Positions 50,920 to 60,768 of a stretch of 64,000 nt of DNA are shown one piece after another. Position numbers and translations under genes: made by a program. The stretch's first letter is position 1. Each line of letters opens with the position of its first letter. The stretch is taken from the NCBI RefSeq assembly GCF_009604385.1, contig NZ_WEGJ01000010.1, positions 111,021-175,020 on the forward strand, written 5' to 3'. This DNA comes from Streptomyces smaragdinus. GTDB taxonomy: Bacteria > Actinomycetota > Actinomycetes > Streptomycetales > Streptomycetaceae. The notes beneath the pieces are model-generated. The model saw only the letters and a program-made list of their open reading frames with translations. It searched no databases and had not been told where the DNA came from.

Positions 50920-53209
50920 GCCGGCGCCTCCGGGCGTCGATGAGCATCTCCTGGACGTTGGGCAGCCGCTGCCCCTCCGGATCGAGGCTCTGGCGCTCCC
51001 AGGTGCCGTCCGGGCCGAGCTCCCAGGCGTCCACCGTGTCCGACATCCCCGTGTCGAGGAGCTTGACCAGGGACGCCCGGTGGGACGGGTCGGTGACCCG
51101 CACCAGGGCCTCGATGCGGCGGTCGAGGTTGCGGTGCATCATGTCGGCGCTGCCGATCCAGACCTCGGGCTCGCCGGCGTTCTCGAAGATGAACACCCGG
51201 GAGTGCTCGAGGAAGCGGCCCAGCACGCTGCGCACCCGTACGTTCTCCGACAGCCCGGCCACCCCCGGGCGGACGGCGCAGATGCCGCGGACCCAGACGT
51301 CGACCACGACGCCCGCCTGCGAGGCGCGGTAGAGGGCGTCTATGACGGCCTCGTCCACCAGCGAGTTGATCTTGAAGCGGACGTGCGCGGGCCGCCCCGC
51401 GCGGGCGTTGGCGGCCTCCTTGTTGATCCGCTGCACCAGCCCGTCGCGCAGGGACGTCGGGGCGACGAGGAGGCGGCGGTAGGACTCGCGGCGCGAGTAG
51501 CCGGAGAGCCGGTTGAACAGGTCGGACAGGTCCGCGCCCACCTGCGGGTCCGCGGTGAGGAGGCCGATGTCCTCGTACAGCCGCGCGGTCTTGGGGTGGT
51601 AGTTGCCGGTGCCGACATGGCTGTAGCGGCGCAGCGTCTCGCCCTCCTGGCGGACGACCAGCGACAGCTTGCAGTGGGTCTTCAGGCCGACGAGCCCGTA
51701 GACCACATGGCAGCCGGCCTCCTCCAGCTTGCGCGCCCACTTGATGTTCGCCTGCTCGTCGAAGCGGGCCTTGATCTCGACCAGGACCAGCACCTGCTTG
51801 CCGCTCTCGGCGGCGTCGATGAGCGCGTCGACGATGGGGCTGTCGCCGGACGTCCGGTACAGCGTCTGCTTGATCGCCAGCACGTCCGGGTCGGCGGCGG
51901 CCTGCTCCAGGAACGCCTGCACGGAGGTGGAGAAGCTGTCGTACGGGTGGTGCAGCAGCACGTCCCGCTTGCGCAGCGCGTCGAAGATGTCGGGCGCGGA
52001 CGCGGACTCGACCTCGGCGAGGTCGCGGTGGGTGCCGGCGATGTACTTGGGGTACTTGAGCTCCGCCCGGTCCTGGGAGGCGATGCCGAACAGGCCCGTC
52101 AGGTCCAGCGGGCCGGGCAGCGGATAGACCTCGGCCTCGGAGATCTTCAGCTCGCGGACCAGCAGGTCCAGTACGTACGGGTCGATCGACTCCTCGACCT
52201 CCAGCCGTACGGGCGGGCCGAAGCGGCGGCGCATGAGCTCCTTCTCCAGCGCCTTCAGCAGGTTCTCCGCGTCGTCCTCCTCGACCTCCAGGTCCTCGTT
52301 GCGCGTGACCCGGAAGGTGTGGTGGGCCAGCACCTCCATGCCGGGGAAGAGCTCCTCCAGATGCGCCGCGATGACGTCCTCGAGGGGGACGAAGCGCTGG
52401 ACGCCGCTGTGGTTGCCGACCTCCAGGAAGCGCGAGAGGAGCGGGGGGACCTTGACGCGGGCGAAGTGCTCGTGGCCGGAGACGGGGTTGCGTACGACGA
52501 CGGCCAGATTCAGGGACAGGCCCGATATGTACGGGAACGGGTGGGCGGGGTCGACCGCCAGGGGCGTCAGCACGGGGAAGATCTGCTGGCGGAACAGGGT
52601 GAACAGGCGGGCCTGCTCCTTGTCCGTCAGCTCGTGCCACCGGATCAGGTGGATGCCCTCGTCGGCCAGCGCGGGGGCGACGTCCTGCTGGTAGCAGGCG
52701 GCGTGCCGGGCCATCAGCTCGCGCGAGCGGGTCCAGATCAGCTCCAGCACCTCGCGGGGCTGCAGTCCGCTGGCGCTGCGGGTGGCGACTCCGGTGGCGA
52801 TCCGGCGCTTCAGGCCGGCGACGCGGACCATGAAGAACTCGTCGAGGTTGCTGGCGAAGATGGCCAGGAAGTTCGCCCGTTCGAGCAGCGGGGTCGCCGG
52901 GTCCTCGGCGAGCTCCAGGACCCGCTCGTTGAACGCCAGCCAGGAGCGCTCGCGGTCCAGGAACCGGCCCTGCGGCAGCTCGACACCGCCCTCGGCGTCG
53001 TCCTCGTAGTCGTCGGCGTCCGCGTCGATGTCGGGGTCCATCCCGGGTACGCCCGTCACGGCCACGGCGTGCGGCCGGTGGGCGGCGATGGAGCCGACGG
53101 AGGGCTGGGCCGCGGACTGGGCGGCGGGCTGGCCGGAGCGCGAGGTCACCGGGACGGCGGTCACGCCGTCGGCGGATCGGGGCTCGGCGGTGGTGGCGGG
53201 CTCTTCCAT
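50906..53209 (-). CDS. ppk: Polyphosphate kinase
   Basis: 767 residues from ATG 53209; an in-frame ATG at 53329 would add 40 residues, and neither has a strong ribosome site. After a disordered acidic N-terminus the protein has N ([19 protein letters not shown]), head and two PLD-like C domains. Motifs: [55 protein letters not shown] (autophosphorylated His region), and AYSR-type ligands later. It makes polyphosphate from ATP reversibly. It leads the operon ppk-CHAD-Nudix. No clear PHO box is seen within 150 bases upstream. Confidence 0.92.
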   Translation of the reverse strand: MEEPATTAEPRSADGVTAVPVTSRSGQPAAQSAAQPSVGSIAAHRPHAVAVTGVPGMDPDIDADADDYEDDAEGGVELPQGRFLDRERSWLAFNERVLELAEDPATPLLERANFLAIFASNLDEFFMVRVAGLKRRIATGVATRSASGLQPREVLELIWTRSRELMARHAACYQQDVAPALADEGIHLIRWHELTDKEQARLFTLFRQQIFPVLTPLAVDPAHPFPYISGLSLNLAVVVRNPVSGHEHFARVKVPPLLSRFLEVGNHSGVQRFVPLEDVIAAHLEELFPGMEVLAHHTFRVTRNEDLEVEEDDAENLLKALEKELMRRRFGPPVRLEVEESIDPYVLDLLVRELKISEAEVYPLPGPLDLTGLFGIASQDRAELKYPKYIAGTHRDLAEVESASAPDIFDALRKRDVLLHHPYDSFSTSVQAFLEQAAADPDVLAIKQTLYRTSGDSPIVDALIDAAESGKQVLVLVEIKARFDEQANIKWARKLEEAGCHVVYGLVGLKTHCKLSLVVRQEGETLRRYSHVGTGNYHPKTARLYEDIGLLTADPQVGADLSDLFNRLSGYSRRESYRRLLVAPTSLRDGLVQRINKEAANARAGRPAHVRFKINSLVDEAVIDALYRASQAGVVVDVWVRGICAVRPGVAGLSENVRVRSVLGRFLEHSRVFIFENAGEPEVWIGSADMMHRNLDRRIEALVRVTDPSHRASLVKLLDTGMSDTVDAWELGPDGTWERQSLDPEGQRLPNVQEMLIDARRRRRGSG

Positions 53210-53435
53210 GCCCTCATTGTTCCGCGCCCCGGCCGGTTCGGGCACGGCGAGGCCCGGAGCCGGGGGCTCCGCATCCCGTACGGACGGCAGGTCGCGTACG
53301 GCAGCGAGGGGGGTGGTGGGGCGCCGCATGGGCCGATCGTCGCAAGCCCGCCTTAACCGTCGGTAACGGCAAGGTGGCGGGCGGGCGTCGTCGGCCGCGC
53401 ACCCGCGGGAGGTACGCGGCCGGTACGTCCCTGTC

Positions 53436-54932
53436 CTACGCCAGCCACTCGCCCAGCAGGTACACCGCCGGGACCGCCATCGTCAGGGGCAGGGCGACGC
53501 CCGCCGTCAGGTGGACGAAGCGCGAGGGGCGGTCGTAGCTCGAGACGTGCAGCCCGGCCAGCGCCGCGGCGCCCGCCACCAGGCCCAGCAGCGCGCCCGC
53601 CACGCCCAGGGACGTGAAGGCGCCCGCCGCCGCGCCGATGACGGTCGCCCCGAAGAGCGCCACCAGCGGTGACGTGGTCGGCGGCAGCGGGATCGCGCGG
53701 ACCACGGTGGCCGCCGCGACCGCGAGGGCGCCGACCGTGACGGCGGCGGGCTCGGCGGCGAGGTAGCCGGACGCGGCCACGGCGAACGCCGTCGACGCGA
53801 GGGTGGCGGAGAGGGCCGTGAGCCGTTCGGCGCCGGGGACGTCGCCGCGGACCTGCGCCGCGACCGCCAGCAGCAGCCAGACGCCGAGCGCCCCGAGGGC
53901 GGCGGCGGGGGCGTGCTCGCGGCCGGTGAACAGCATCGCGACGGACGCCGTGAGGCCGCCGGCGAACGCGACGGCGATGCCCTGGCGGGCGGGCCACATA
54001 CCGTTCAGCCGGAACCAGCCGGCGGCCGTCACCGCCTGCAGGCCCAGCACGACGACGGCCAGCCCCGGACGTGCGAGGGGGGCCGCGACGGCCAGGGCCA
54101 GCGCGATGCCGGCGGTGATCCCGGCCGGCTCGAGACCGGGGGCGATCATCGTCGTGCCGCCCTCGCGCAGCTCCTCCGCGGACGGGAGGGGGCGGCGGCG
54201 GGTGGGGGCGCCGTAGACGGTGGGCTCGCTCTGGTTCGGGGGGACGCCGGGGGTGCCGGGTGCTGCCGGTCCGGGGCGCGCGGGGCGGGCGCCCCGCGCG
54301 GGGCGCGGGCGCCGGGGGGCCTGCTCCCCGGGGCGGCGCTCCCAGCCGTCGGGCCAGGGACCGCCCGCCGCGTCCTGCTGCGCCGGTACGGGCGGCATGA
54401 CGGCGGTCATCTCCTGCGCGGCGGCGGCCACGGGCGGGAGGAACGCGGTCTCGGCGGCGTCGGTGGCGTAGGCGTGCTGACCGCCGTAGGAGCCACCGTC
54501 CGGGATACTCTGCTGACCGCCGTACGAGCCGCCCTCGGCGACACCTTGCGGACCGCCGTACGAGCCGCCCTCGGCGACGCCCTGCTGACCGCCGTACGAA
54601 GCACCCTCGGCGCCCCCGTACAGCGCGCTGCCGGGCACCCCCTGGGCACCCCCGTACGAACCACCCTCCGCGACGCCCTGCGCGCCCCCGTACGAGCCGC
54701 CGTGCGCCGGCGTCCCGTCGTAGCCGCCCTGCGGGTACCCCTCCGCCGGCAGCGAACCGTGCTGCCCGGGGGACGTGTGCTGGTCCTGCGCCGCGTACGC
54801 GGCGGTGTACCCCTCGCCGTACGGCGGCTGCTGATCGTGACCCTGCTGCGGCGCCTGCGCCTCGTCGTACGGCCACCCGGCGGGGGTCTGGCCGTACGCG
54901 GCGCCGTAAGGATCCTGTGGGTGTGTGCTCAT
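53436..54932 (-). CDS. Polytopic membrane protein with GGSYGGxQG repeats
   Basis: 498 residues. Residues 1-155 are a cytosolic Gln/Tyr/Gly/Pro-rich tail with about seven imperfect copies of GGSYGGxQGVAE (about 77-152). A basic Pro/Arg segment (195-235) follows, then some ten hydrophobic helices from about 265 to the end ([52 protein letters not shown] and others). No transporter or enzyme motif is seen. The repeats may form a low-affinity interaction or phase-separating region. It is 16 bases downstream of a ThiS/MoaD-like gene in the opposite reading order. Confidence 0.78.
   Translation of the reverse strand: MSTHPQDPYGAAYGQTPAGWPYDEAQAPQQGHDQQPPYGEGYTAAYAAQDQHTSPGQHGSLPAEGYPQGGYDGTPAHGGSYGGAQGVAEGGSYGGAQGVPGSALYGGAEGASYGGQQGVAEGGSYGGPQGVAEGGSYGGQQSIPDGGSYGGQHAYATDAAETAFLPPVAAAAQEMTAVMPPVPAQQDAAGGPWPDGWERRPGEQAPRRPRPARGARPARPGPAAPGTPGVPPNQSEPTVYGAPTRRRPLPSAEELREGGTTMIAPGLEPAGITAGIALALAVAAPLARPGLAVVVLGLQAVTAAGWFRLNGMWPARQGIAVAFAGGLTASVAMLFTGREHAPAAALGALGVWLLLAVAAQVRGDVPGAERLTALSATLASTAFAVAASGYLAAEPAAVTVGALAVAAATVVRAIPLPPTTSPLVALFGATVIGAAAGAFTSLGVAGALLGLVAGAAALAGLHVSSYDRPSRFVHLTAGVALPLTMAVPAVYLLGEWLA
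54478..54702 (-). repeat. Minisatellite encoding GGSYGGxQG repeats
   Basis: About seven tandem units of roughly 30-36 bases (plus-strand theme GACCGCCGTACGAGCCGCC) lie inside the membrane-protein gene. Unit length keeps the reading frame, and copies differ mostly at third positions and in the QGVAE part. Copy number may vary between strains. Confidence 0.6.
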
Positions 54933-54938
54933 CGCGCC

Positions 54939-55202
54939 CTACCCTCCCGCGAACGGCGGGAGAACCTCAACCGTCCCCCCGGTGACAAGCTGCACACCGG
55001 CGTGGTCCCGCGTCCCGACCGGGTCGCCGTCCACCAGGAACGAGCACCGCAGCAGCACCCGGGCGAACTCGGGCCGCCCCGCGTGCCGTTCCCGCGCGGC
55101 GTCCAGCGCCTCGGCGAGCGTGGCCGCCTCGTACGCCTCCTCGCCGGTACCCGCGGCGGCCTTGGCGGCGGCCCAGTACCGGATGGTGCCTCTGGCCGTC
55201 AT
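54939..55202 (-). CDS. ThiS/MoaD-family sulfur-carrier-like protein
   Basis: 87 residues from ATG 55202 (GGAGG 7 bases upstream). Beta-grasp features: TIRYWAAAKAAAGTGEEAYEAATLAEALDAARER, RCSFLVDGDPVGTRDHA, and the C-terminal VEVLPPFAGG ending in the Gly-Gly used for adenylation and thiocarboxylate formation. It could serve molybdopterin, thiamine or another sulfur-transfer pathway; no partner E1-like gene is nearby. It overlaps no neighbour. Confidence 0.85.
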   Translation of the reverse strand: MTARGTIRYWAAAKAAAGTGEEAYEAATLAEALDAARERHAGRPEFARVLLRCSFLVDGDPVGTRDHAGVQLVTGGTVEVLPPFAGG

Positions 55203-55368
55203 CGGACGGCCTCCCTTCTGACGTACATGCGGCGTACATGATGCCCTCTCCCACGCAACCCGCCGCACCGGCCCCCCGGGCCAAGCGCGGGCAAAATCCT
55301 CCGCCCGCGCTCCGCTGAGCGCGAAAACCACTCGCACCACAGTGCGGACCTCAGCCTAGGCTGCTCGG

Positions 55369-57102
55369 GTGCTCGTCCGAATCTGCCGCACCTATCTGCG
55401 GCCCTACCGCCCCGACATCGCCAGGATCGTCGCGCTGCAGCTGCTGTCCGTCCTGGCCGTCCTCTATCTGCCGACGCTCAACGCCGACATCATCGACGAC
55501 GGTGTCATCAAGGGCGACAGCGGACGCATCCTCGTCCTCGGCGGCTGGATGCTGGCCGTGACCGTCGTCCAGGTGGGCGCGTCGATCACCGCCGTCTACT
55601 ACAGCGCCCGCACCGCGATGGGTCTGGGCCGGGACGTGCGCGCCGCGGTCTTCGACCGGGTGCAGTCGTTCTCCGCGCGGGAGATGGGGCACTTCGGGGC
55701 GCCGTCGCTGATCACCCGGACCACGAACGACGTCCAGCAGGTGCAGATGCTGGTCCAGATGACGTTCGTGATGATGGTCTCCGCGCCGATCATGGCGGTC
55801 GGCGGCGTGATCATGGCGCTCAACCAGGACGTGCCGCTGTCGGGGCTGCTGCTGGTGATCGTGCCGGTGCTGGCGGTCCTGGTGACGCTGATCGTGCGCC
55901 GGATGCGGCCGCTGTTCCGCGGGATGCAGGAGCGCATCGACAGCGTGAACCGGATCCTGCGCGAGCAGATCACCGGGATCCGGGTGATCCGGGCGTTCGT
56001 ACGGGACGAGCACGAGCAGCGGCGGTTCGCCGGGGCCAACAACGAGCTGATGGACTACGCGGTCCGGGCCGGCCGGCTGATGGGGCTGATGTTCCCGACC
56101 GTGATGTTCGTGGTGAACCTGGCGAGCGTCGCGGTGGTGTACTTCGCCGCGCACCGGATCGACAGCGGGGACATGCAGATCGGGGCGCTGACGGCGTTCC
56201 TCTCGTACCTCATGTACATCCTGATGTCGATCATGATGGCCACGTTCATGTTCATGATGGTTCCGCGCGCGGAGGTCTGCGCCGAGCGGATCCAGGAGGT
56301 CATGGACACGGACACCTCCGTCGTCCCGCCGAAGGCTCCCGTGCGGACGGTCGAGCGGCGCGGACTGCTGGAGCTGCGGGACGTGGAGTTCCGCTACCCG
56401 GGCGCCGAGCAGCCGGTGCTGCGGGACATCGATCTCACCGCCGAGCCGGGCCGTACGACGGCCGTGATCGGCTCGACGGGCAGCGGCAAGTCCACCCTGC
56501 TGGGCCTGGTGCCGCGGCTGTTCGACGCCACGGGAGGGTCCGTACGGGTCGACGGCGTCGACGTGCGGGAGCTGGACCCCGGGGTGCTGGCGGACGTGAT
56601 CGGGTTCGTACCGCAGAAGCCGTACCTCTTCGCCGGGACCGTGGCGTCCAATCTGCGCTACGGGCGGCCCGACGCGAGCGACGAGGAGCTGTGGCGGGCG
56701 CTGGAGACGGCGCAGGCGCGGGACTTCGTCGAGCAGCTGCCCGAGGGGCTCGAGGCGCCGGTCGCGCAGGGCGGGAGCAATGTCTCCGGCGGGCAGCGCC
56801 AGCGGCTCGCGATCGCCCGGGCGCTGGTGCGGCGGCCGGAGATCTACCTCTTCGACGACTCCTTCTCCGCCCTGGACTACGCCACCGACGCCCGGCTGCG
56901 CGCGGCGCTGGCCCGGGAGACGGGCGAGGCGACGGTCGTCATCGTCGCCCAGCGGGTGTCCACCATCCGTGACGCGGACCGGATCGTCGTCCTCGACGAG
57001 GGCGTGGTGGTCGGCAGCGGCACGCACCACGAGCTGATGGAGGGCAACGAGACCTACCGGGAGATCGTCCTCTCCCAGCTGACCGAGCAGGAGGCGGCGT
57101 GA
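55369..57102 (+). CDS. ABC exporter subunit 1 (degenerate catalytic site)
   Basis: 577 residues: six membrane helices (about 18-300) and a nucleotide-binding domain (335-577). Walker A GSTGSGKST near 370, Q-loop VPQKPYLFAGTVASNL, canonical signature NVSGGQRQRLAIARAL near 475, and Walker B IYLFDDSFSALD near 497, where Asp replaces the catalytic Glu. The switch region is VVIVAQRVSTI, with Gln instead of His. These are hallmarks of the degenerate half of heterodimeric exporters such as TM287/288. The GTG at 57099 of the partner overlaps this stop. Confidence 0.93.
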   Translation: MLVRICRTYLRPYRPDIARIVALQLLSVLAVLYLPTLNADIIDDGVIKGDSGRILVLGGWMLAVTVVQVGASITAVYYSARTAMGLGRDVRAAVFDRVQSFSAREMGHFGAPSLITRTTNDVQQVQMLVQMTFVMMVSAPIMAVGGVIMALNQDVPLSGLLLVIVPVLAVLVTLIVRRMRPLFRGMQERIDSVNRILREQITGIRVIRAFVRDEHEQRRFAGANNELMDYAVRAGRLMGLMFPTVMFVVNLASVAVVYFAAHRIDSGDMQIGALTAFLSYLMYILMSIMMATFMFMMVPRAEVCAERIQEVMDTDTSVVPPKAPVRTVERRGLLELRDVEFRYPGAEQPVLRDIDLTAEPGRTTAVIGSTGSGKSTLLGLVPRLFDATGGSVRVDGVDVRELDPGVLADVIGFVPQKPYLFAGTVASNLRYGRPDASDEELWRALETAQARDFVEQLPEGLEAPVAQGGSNVSGGQRQRLAIARALVRRPEIYLFDDSFSALDYATDARLRAALARETGEATVVIVAQRVSTIRDADRIVVLDEGVVVGSGTHHELMEGNETYREIVLSQLTEQEAA

Positions 57103-59066
57103 GTTCCGACCAGGTCAAGCCCGCACCGCGGCGACCGCCCGCCGCCGCCGGCGGCCCCGGGCGCTGGATGGGCGCGGGGCCCGCCGAGCACGCGCTGGAC
57201 TTCAAGGCGTCGGCCGTCCGGCTGCTGAAGCTGCTCAAGCCCGAGCGCGGCGTGATGACGGTCGTGCTGGTGCTGGCGGTCGCGAGCATCACGGCCACCG
57301 TCGTCGGGCCCAAGCTCCTCGGGCACGCCACGGACCTCATCGTCTCCGGTCTGGTGGGCCGCAGCCTGCCGGCCGGGACCACGGCCGAGGCCGCCGCCGA
57401 GCATCTGCGGGCGGAGGGCAACGGCACCCTCGCCGACATGATCACGAAGCTGGACGTCGTCCCCGGCGAGGGCGTCGACTTCACGGCCGTCGGGCAGGTG
57501 CTGGGCTGGGTGGCGCTGATCTACGCGGCGGCCTGGCTGTTCGGCGTGATCCAGGCGCGGATCGCGGCGGTCGTCGTCCAGCGGGCGGTGTTCCGGCTGC
57601 GGGAGCAGGTGGAGGAGAAGCTGTCGCGGCTGCCGCTGTCGTACTTCGACCGGCAGTCCCGGGGCGAGATCCTGTCCCGTACGACCAACGACATCGACAA
57701 CATCGGGCAGTCGCTGCAGCAGACCCTCAGCCAGATCCTGGCGTCGCTGCTGACGATCGTCGGGGTGCTGGCGATGATGTTCTGGATCTCGCCGCTGCTG
57801 GCGCTGGTCGCGCTGATCACCGTGCCGGTGTCGGCGAAGGTCGCGACCCGGATCGGCAAGCGGGCGCAGCCGCAGTTCATCGCGCAGTGGAAGACGACGG
57901 GCACGCTGAACGCGCACATCGAGGAGATGTACACGGGCCACGCCGTCGTCAAGGTCTTCGGGCGGCAGCGGGAGTCGGCGGAGGTGTTCGCCGAGGAGAA
58001 CGAGGAGCTGTACCGGTCGTCGTTCAAGGCGCAGTTCATCTCGGGGCTGATGCAGCCGGCGATGATGTTCATCGGCAACCTCAACTACGTGCTGGTCGCC
58101 GTCGTCGGCGGGCTGCGGGTGGCGTCGGGGGCGCTGTCGATCGGTGACGTGCAGGCGTTCATCCAGTACTCGCGGCAGTTCAGCCAGCCGCTGAGCCAGA
58201 TCGCGTCCATGGCGAACCTCGTCCAGTCGGGCGTCGCGTCCGCCGAGCGGGTCTTCGAGCTGCTGGACGCCGGGGAGCAGGCCCCGGACCCGGTGCCGGC
58301 GGAGCGTCCGGAGCATGTACGGGGCCGGGTCTCGTTCGAGGACGTGACCTTCTCGTACGACCCGGAGAAGCCCCTCATCGAGGGCCTGTCGCTGTCCGTG
58401 GAGCCCGGCCAGACGGTCGCGATCGTCGGGCCGACGGGCGCCGGGAAGACCACGCTCGTCAATCTGCTGATGCGGTTCTACGAGGTCAGCGGCGGGCGGA
58501 TCGTGCTGGACGGGGTGGACGTCGCGCGGATGACGCGGGACGGGCTGCGGTCGCAGATCGGGATGGTGCTGCAGGACACCTGGCTGTTCGGCGGGACGAT
58601 AGCGGAGAACATCGCGTACGGGGCGCCGGCCGGGACGTCCCTCGACAAGATCGTCGAGGCGGCGAAGGCCACGCACGTGGACCGGTTCGTACGGACCCTG
58701 CCCGACGGCTACGACACGGTGATCGACGAGGAGGGCACGGGGGTCTCGGCGGGCGAGAAGCAGCTGATCACCATCGCGCGGGCGTTCCTCGCCGAGCCGG
58801 CGATCCTGGTGCTGGACGAGGCGACGTCGTCGGTGGACACGCGTACGGAGGTGCTGATCCAGCACGCGATGGCGGAGCTGCGTACGGGCCGGACGTCGTT
58901 CGTGATCGCGCACCGGCTGTCGACGATCCGGGACGCGGACGTGATCCTGGTGATGGAGCACGGCTCGATCGTGGAGCAGGGCAACCACGACACGCTCCTC
59001 GCGGCGGGCGGCGCGTACGCCCGGCTGTACGAGGCGCAGTTCGCGGCGCCGGTGGCGGAGGGCTAG
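57099..59066 (+). CDS. ABC exporter subunit 2 (canonical catalytic site)
   Basis: 655 residues from GTG 57099 (GTGA overlap with subunit 1). Six membrane helices, with an unusually long loop between the first two (about 85-130). NBD: Walker A GPTGAGKTT near 445, signature GVSAGEKQLITIARAF near 550 (SAGEK instead of SGGQ), Walker B ILVLDEATSSVD with catalytic Glu near 573, and switch His in VIAHRLSTI. Its variant signature pairs with subunit 1's degenerate Walker B, and its good Walker B pairs with subunit 1's good signature. A multidrug or lipid exporter is likely; the substrate is unknown. Confidence 0.93.
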   Translation: MSSDQVKPAPRRPPAAAGGPGRWMGAGPAEHALDFKASAVRLLKLLKPERGVMTVVLVLAVASITATVVGPKLLGHATDLIVSGLVGRSLPAGTTAEAAAEHLRAEGNGTLADMITKLDVVPGEGVDFTAVGQVLGWVALIYAAAWLFGVIQARIAAVVVQRAVFRLREQVEEKLSRLPLSYFDRQSRGEILSRTTNDIDNIGQSLQQTLSQILASLLTIVGVLAMMFWISPLLALVALITVPVSAKVATRIGKRAQPQFIAQWKTTGTLNAHIEEMYTGHAVVKVFGRQRESAEVFAEENEELYRSSFKAQFISGLMQPAMMFIGNLNYVLVAVVGGLRVASGALSIGDVQAFIQYSRQFSQPLSQIASMANLVQSGVASAERVFELLDAGEQAPDPVPAERPEHVRGRVSFEDVTFSYDPEKPLIEGLSLSVEPGQTVAIVGPTGAGKTTLVNLLMRFYEVSGGRIVLDGVDVARMTRDGLRSQIGMVLQDTWLFGGTIAENIAYGAPAGTSLDKIVEAAKATHVDRFVRTLPDGYDTVIDEEGTGVSAGEKQLITIARAFLAEPAILVLDEATSSVDTRTEVLIQHAMAELRTGRTSFVIAHRLSTIRDADVILVMEHGSIVEQGNHDTLLAAGGAYARLYEAQFAAPVAEG

Positions 59067-59105
59067 GGACTGCGGGAACTCCCCGAAATATTTGTACAAC
59101 CATTC

Positions 59106-59121
59106 GACTCCATCAGGAGTC
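59106..59121. promoter_or_regulatory. Inverted repeat in the leader of the first three-gene module
   Basis: GACTCC-ATCA-GGAGTC is a perfect 6-4-6 palindrome in an AT-richer stretch (59085-59145), 40 bases before the GTG at 59162. Either an operator or a leader hairpin. A GGGAAC hexamer (about 59078) upstream could be an ECF-type -35. Confidence 0.3.
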
Positions 59122-59161
59122 TTCACGGCATTGACAGGATCATGTAACCCCTGGGAGCGCC

Positions 59162-60013
59162 GTGGAGCACACGCACGAACCCGGGACGGACGCCGAGGAG
59201 ACGCCCGCCCCGGACGCGACACCGACGACGGACGCGGGGGCGGAGCAGCCCCCGACCGCGCCCCCGTCCCCCGAGCCGCCGCCGGCACCGGAGACCCCCG
59301 CCCCCGCCCCCGGCCGCCGGCGCGGGAAGACGACCGGCCTCATCGCCCTCGCCCTGGCCCTCGGCGCCGTGGCGGGCGCCTGCGCCGGGTTCGTCGTACA
59401 GTCCCGCCGCGACCCCACCCCGCTGCCGCCGCTGTCGCAGGGCACGCTCGGCGTGGACGAGGCCGCCGTGGTGACCGGGCCGGACGCGCCGCGCGTGAAG
59501 ACGGACGGCGACCTGCGCAAGCTGCTGCTCAAGAAGCCGTCCGGCGCCACCACCGCGCCGGGGTTCAGTGCCGGCGGCGACTGGATCCCGCTGTACGCGT
59601 TCGCCGACGGGTTCGTCGAGCCCGACCGGATCTTCAAGGACAGCCTCCTGAACGACTACCGGCGCGGCGCCGCCACCGGCTGGGAGCGCGGCAACGAGGT
59701 CACCGAGGTGCGCCTCATCCAGTTCCACGACACGTCCGTGCTCGGCGCCCGCGACTACGCGCAAGGCCAGCTGGGCTATCTGCCGTCCGACGAGTTCGCG
59801 GGCAACCGCGGAAAGCTCGTTCCGGGCTCGGAGAGCGGCCGGGCGTTCGTCTACAGCAAGCCGGAGCAGAAGGCCGGCTACCTCCCGCTGTACAACGCCC
59901 GCGCGATCGCCGTACGCGGCGACGTGGTGCTGGACATCACCGTCTACGGGACCAGGCAGATCAGCATGAAGTACCTGATGGGGCTCGCCGAGAAGCAGCT
60001 GGAGCGCCTGTGA
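59162..60013 (+). CDS. Module 1, gene A: single-pass membrane protein of unknown family
   Basis: 283 residues from GTG 59162. Residues 1-55 are Pro/Thr/Glu-rich and cytosolic, a membrane helix follows at about 57-78 (TTGLIALALALGAVAGACAGF), then an extracytoplasmic domain of about 200 residues: DLRKLLLKKPSGA, WIPLYAFADGFVEPDRIFKD, YRRGAATGWERGNEV, VRLIQFHD, GYLPSDEFAGNRGKLVPGSESG, GYLPLYNARAIAVRGDVVLDITVYG, and EKQLERL at the end. The same blocks recur in the gene at 62110. I do not recognise the family. GTGA overlap with gene B. Confidence 0.72.
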   Translation: MEHTHEPGTDAEETPAPDATPTTDAGAEQPPTAPPSPEPPPAPETPAPAPGRRRGKTTGLIALALALGAVAGACAGFVVQSRRDPTPLPPLSQGTLGVDEAAVVTGPDAPRVKTDGDLRKLLLKKPSGATTAPGFSAGGDWIPLYAFADGFVEPDRIFKDSLLNDYRRGAATGWERGNEVTEVRLIQFHDTSVLGARDYAQGQLGYLPSDEFAGNRGKLVPGSESGRAFVYSKPEQKAGYLPLYNARAIAVRGDVVLDITVYGTRQISMKYLMGLAEKQLERL

Positions 60014-60768
60014 CCGACGTACTCGCACCCGAACCCGCCCCCCGCCGCCGCCGCCCCCGCTTCGTCGCCCCCGTCCTCGTCACCCTCGCCGTCCTCGGCG
60101 CCACCGGCGGCGGCATCGCGTACGCCGCGGACTGGGTGCGGAACGCCGACACCACGGCCGACACCACGTACTGGCAGAAGGGCGTCGGCACCCCGAAGTC
60201 CGCCACCCGGTCCGCCGCCGGACACCAGGGCCTCGGCAAGCAGCTGCTGCCGATCGACGACACCGACTGGCACCCGGGCCCCGACATGGAGGAGTTCGGC
60301 AACGACGCCGAGCTCACCGGCAAGCAGGCCCTCGCCCTCCTCAAACAGAGCGCGGGCGGCCTGCCGCCCAAGCTGCGCCGGGCGTTCCGGAAGGAGATCG
60401 AGAAGCGGCACATCGAGGGCCAGGCGATGCGCTCGTACGCCTCCCTGGACGGGGACACCGTCGTCGAGATCCAGCTCACCCGGATGTCCGCGAAGGCGGC
60501 GAAGGAGACGACCGACTTCCAGAAGGACCTGTCGCACGTCCTGGACGACCTGCGGGCCGGCCCCGCGATCAAGGGCTACAAGTCGGCGGTCTGCTACTAC
60601 GCGCCGAAGGACACCTGGCGCAAGCAGGACGTCCTGTACTGCACGGCCGCCAAGGGCGACGTGCTGCTCAACGCCGTCGCGTACGGCCCCCGCAAGCTCG
60701 ACGGCACGTCCGTCGTGACCCTCCTGCGGGCCCAGCTCGACCGTATCTCCGCCGGGGAGTCCGCATGA
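60010..60768 (+). CDS. Module 1, gene B: single-pass membrane protein of unknown family
   Basis: 252 residues from GTG 60010, overlapping gene A's stop. A short basic N-terminus, a membrane helix at about 18-38 (RFVAPVLVTLAVLGATGGGI), and an exported domain with GLGKQLLPIDDTDWHPGPDM, EEFGNDAELTGKQALALLKQ, GQAMRSYASLDGDTVVEIQL and two Cys (SAVCYYAPKD, VLYCTAAKGD) likely disulphide-bonded. The gene at 63060 is a clear paralogue. No enzyme motif seen. ATGA overlap with gene C. Confidence 0.75.
   Translation: MTDVLAPEPAPRRRRPRFVAPVLVTLAVLGATGGGIAYAADWVRNADTTADTTYWQKGVGTPKSATRSAAGHQGLGKQLLPIDDTDWHPGPDMEEFGNDAELTGKQALALLKQSAGGLPPKLRRAFRKEIEKRHIEGQAMRSYASLDGDTVVEIQLTRMSAKAAKETTDFQKDLSHVLDDLRAGPAIKGYKSAVCYYAPKDTWRKQDVLYCTAAKGDVLLNAVAYGPRKLDGTSVVTLLRAQLDRISAGESA

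Noticed and set aside
53210..53435. PHO box upstream of ppk
   Set aside because: Phosphate control of ppk is known in Streptomyces, but no 11-base units close to the GTTCAYYYR consensus are found in this stretch on either strand.
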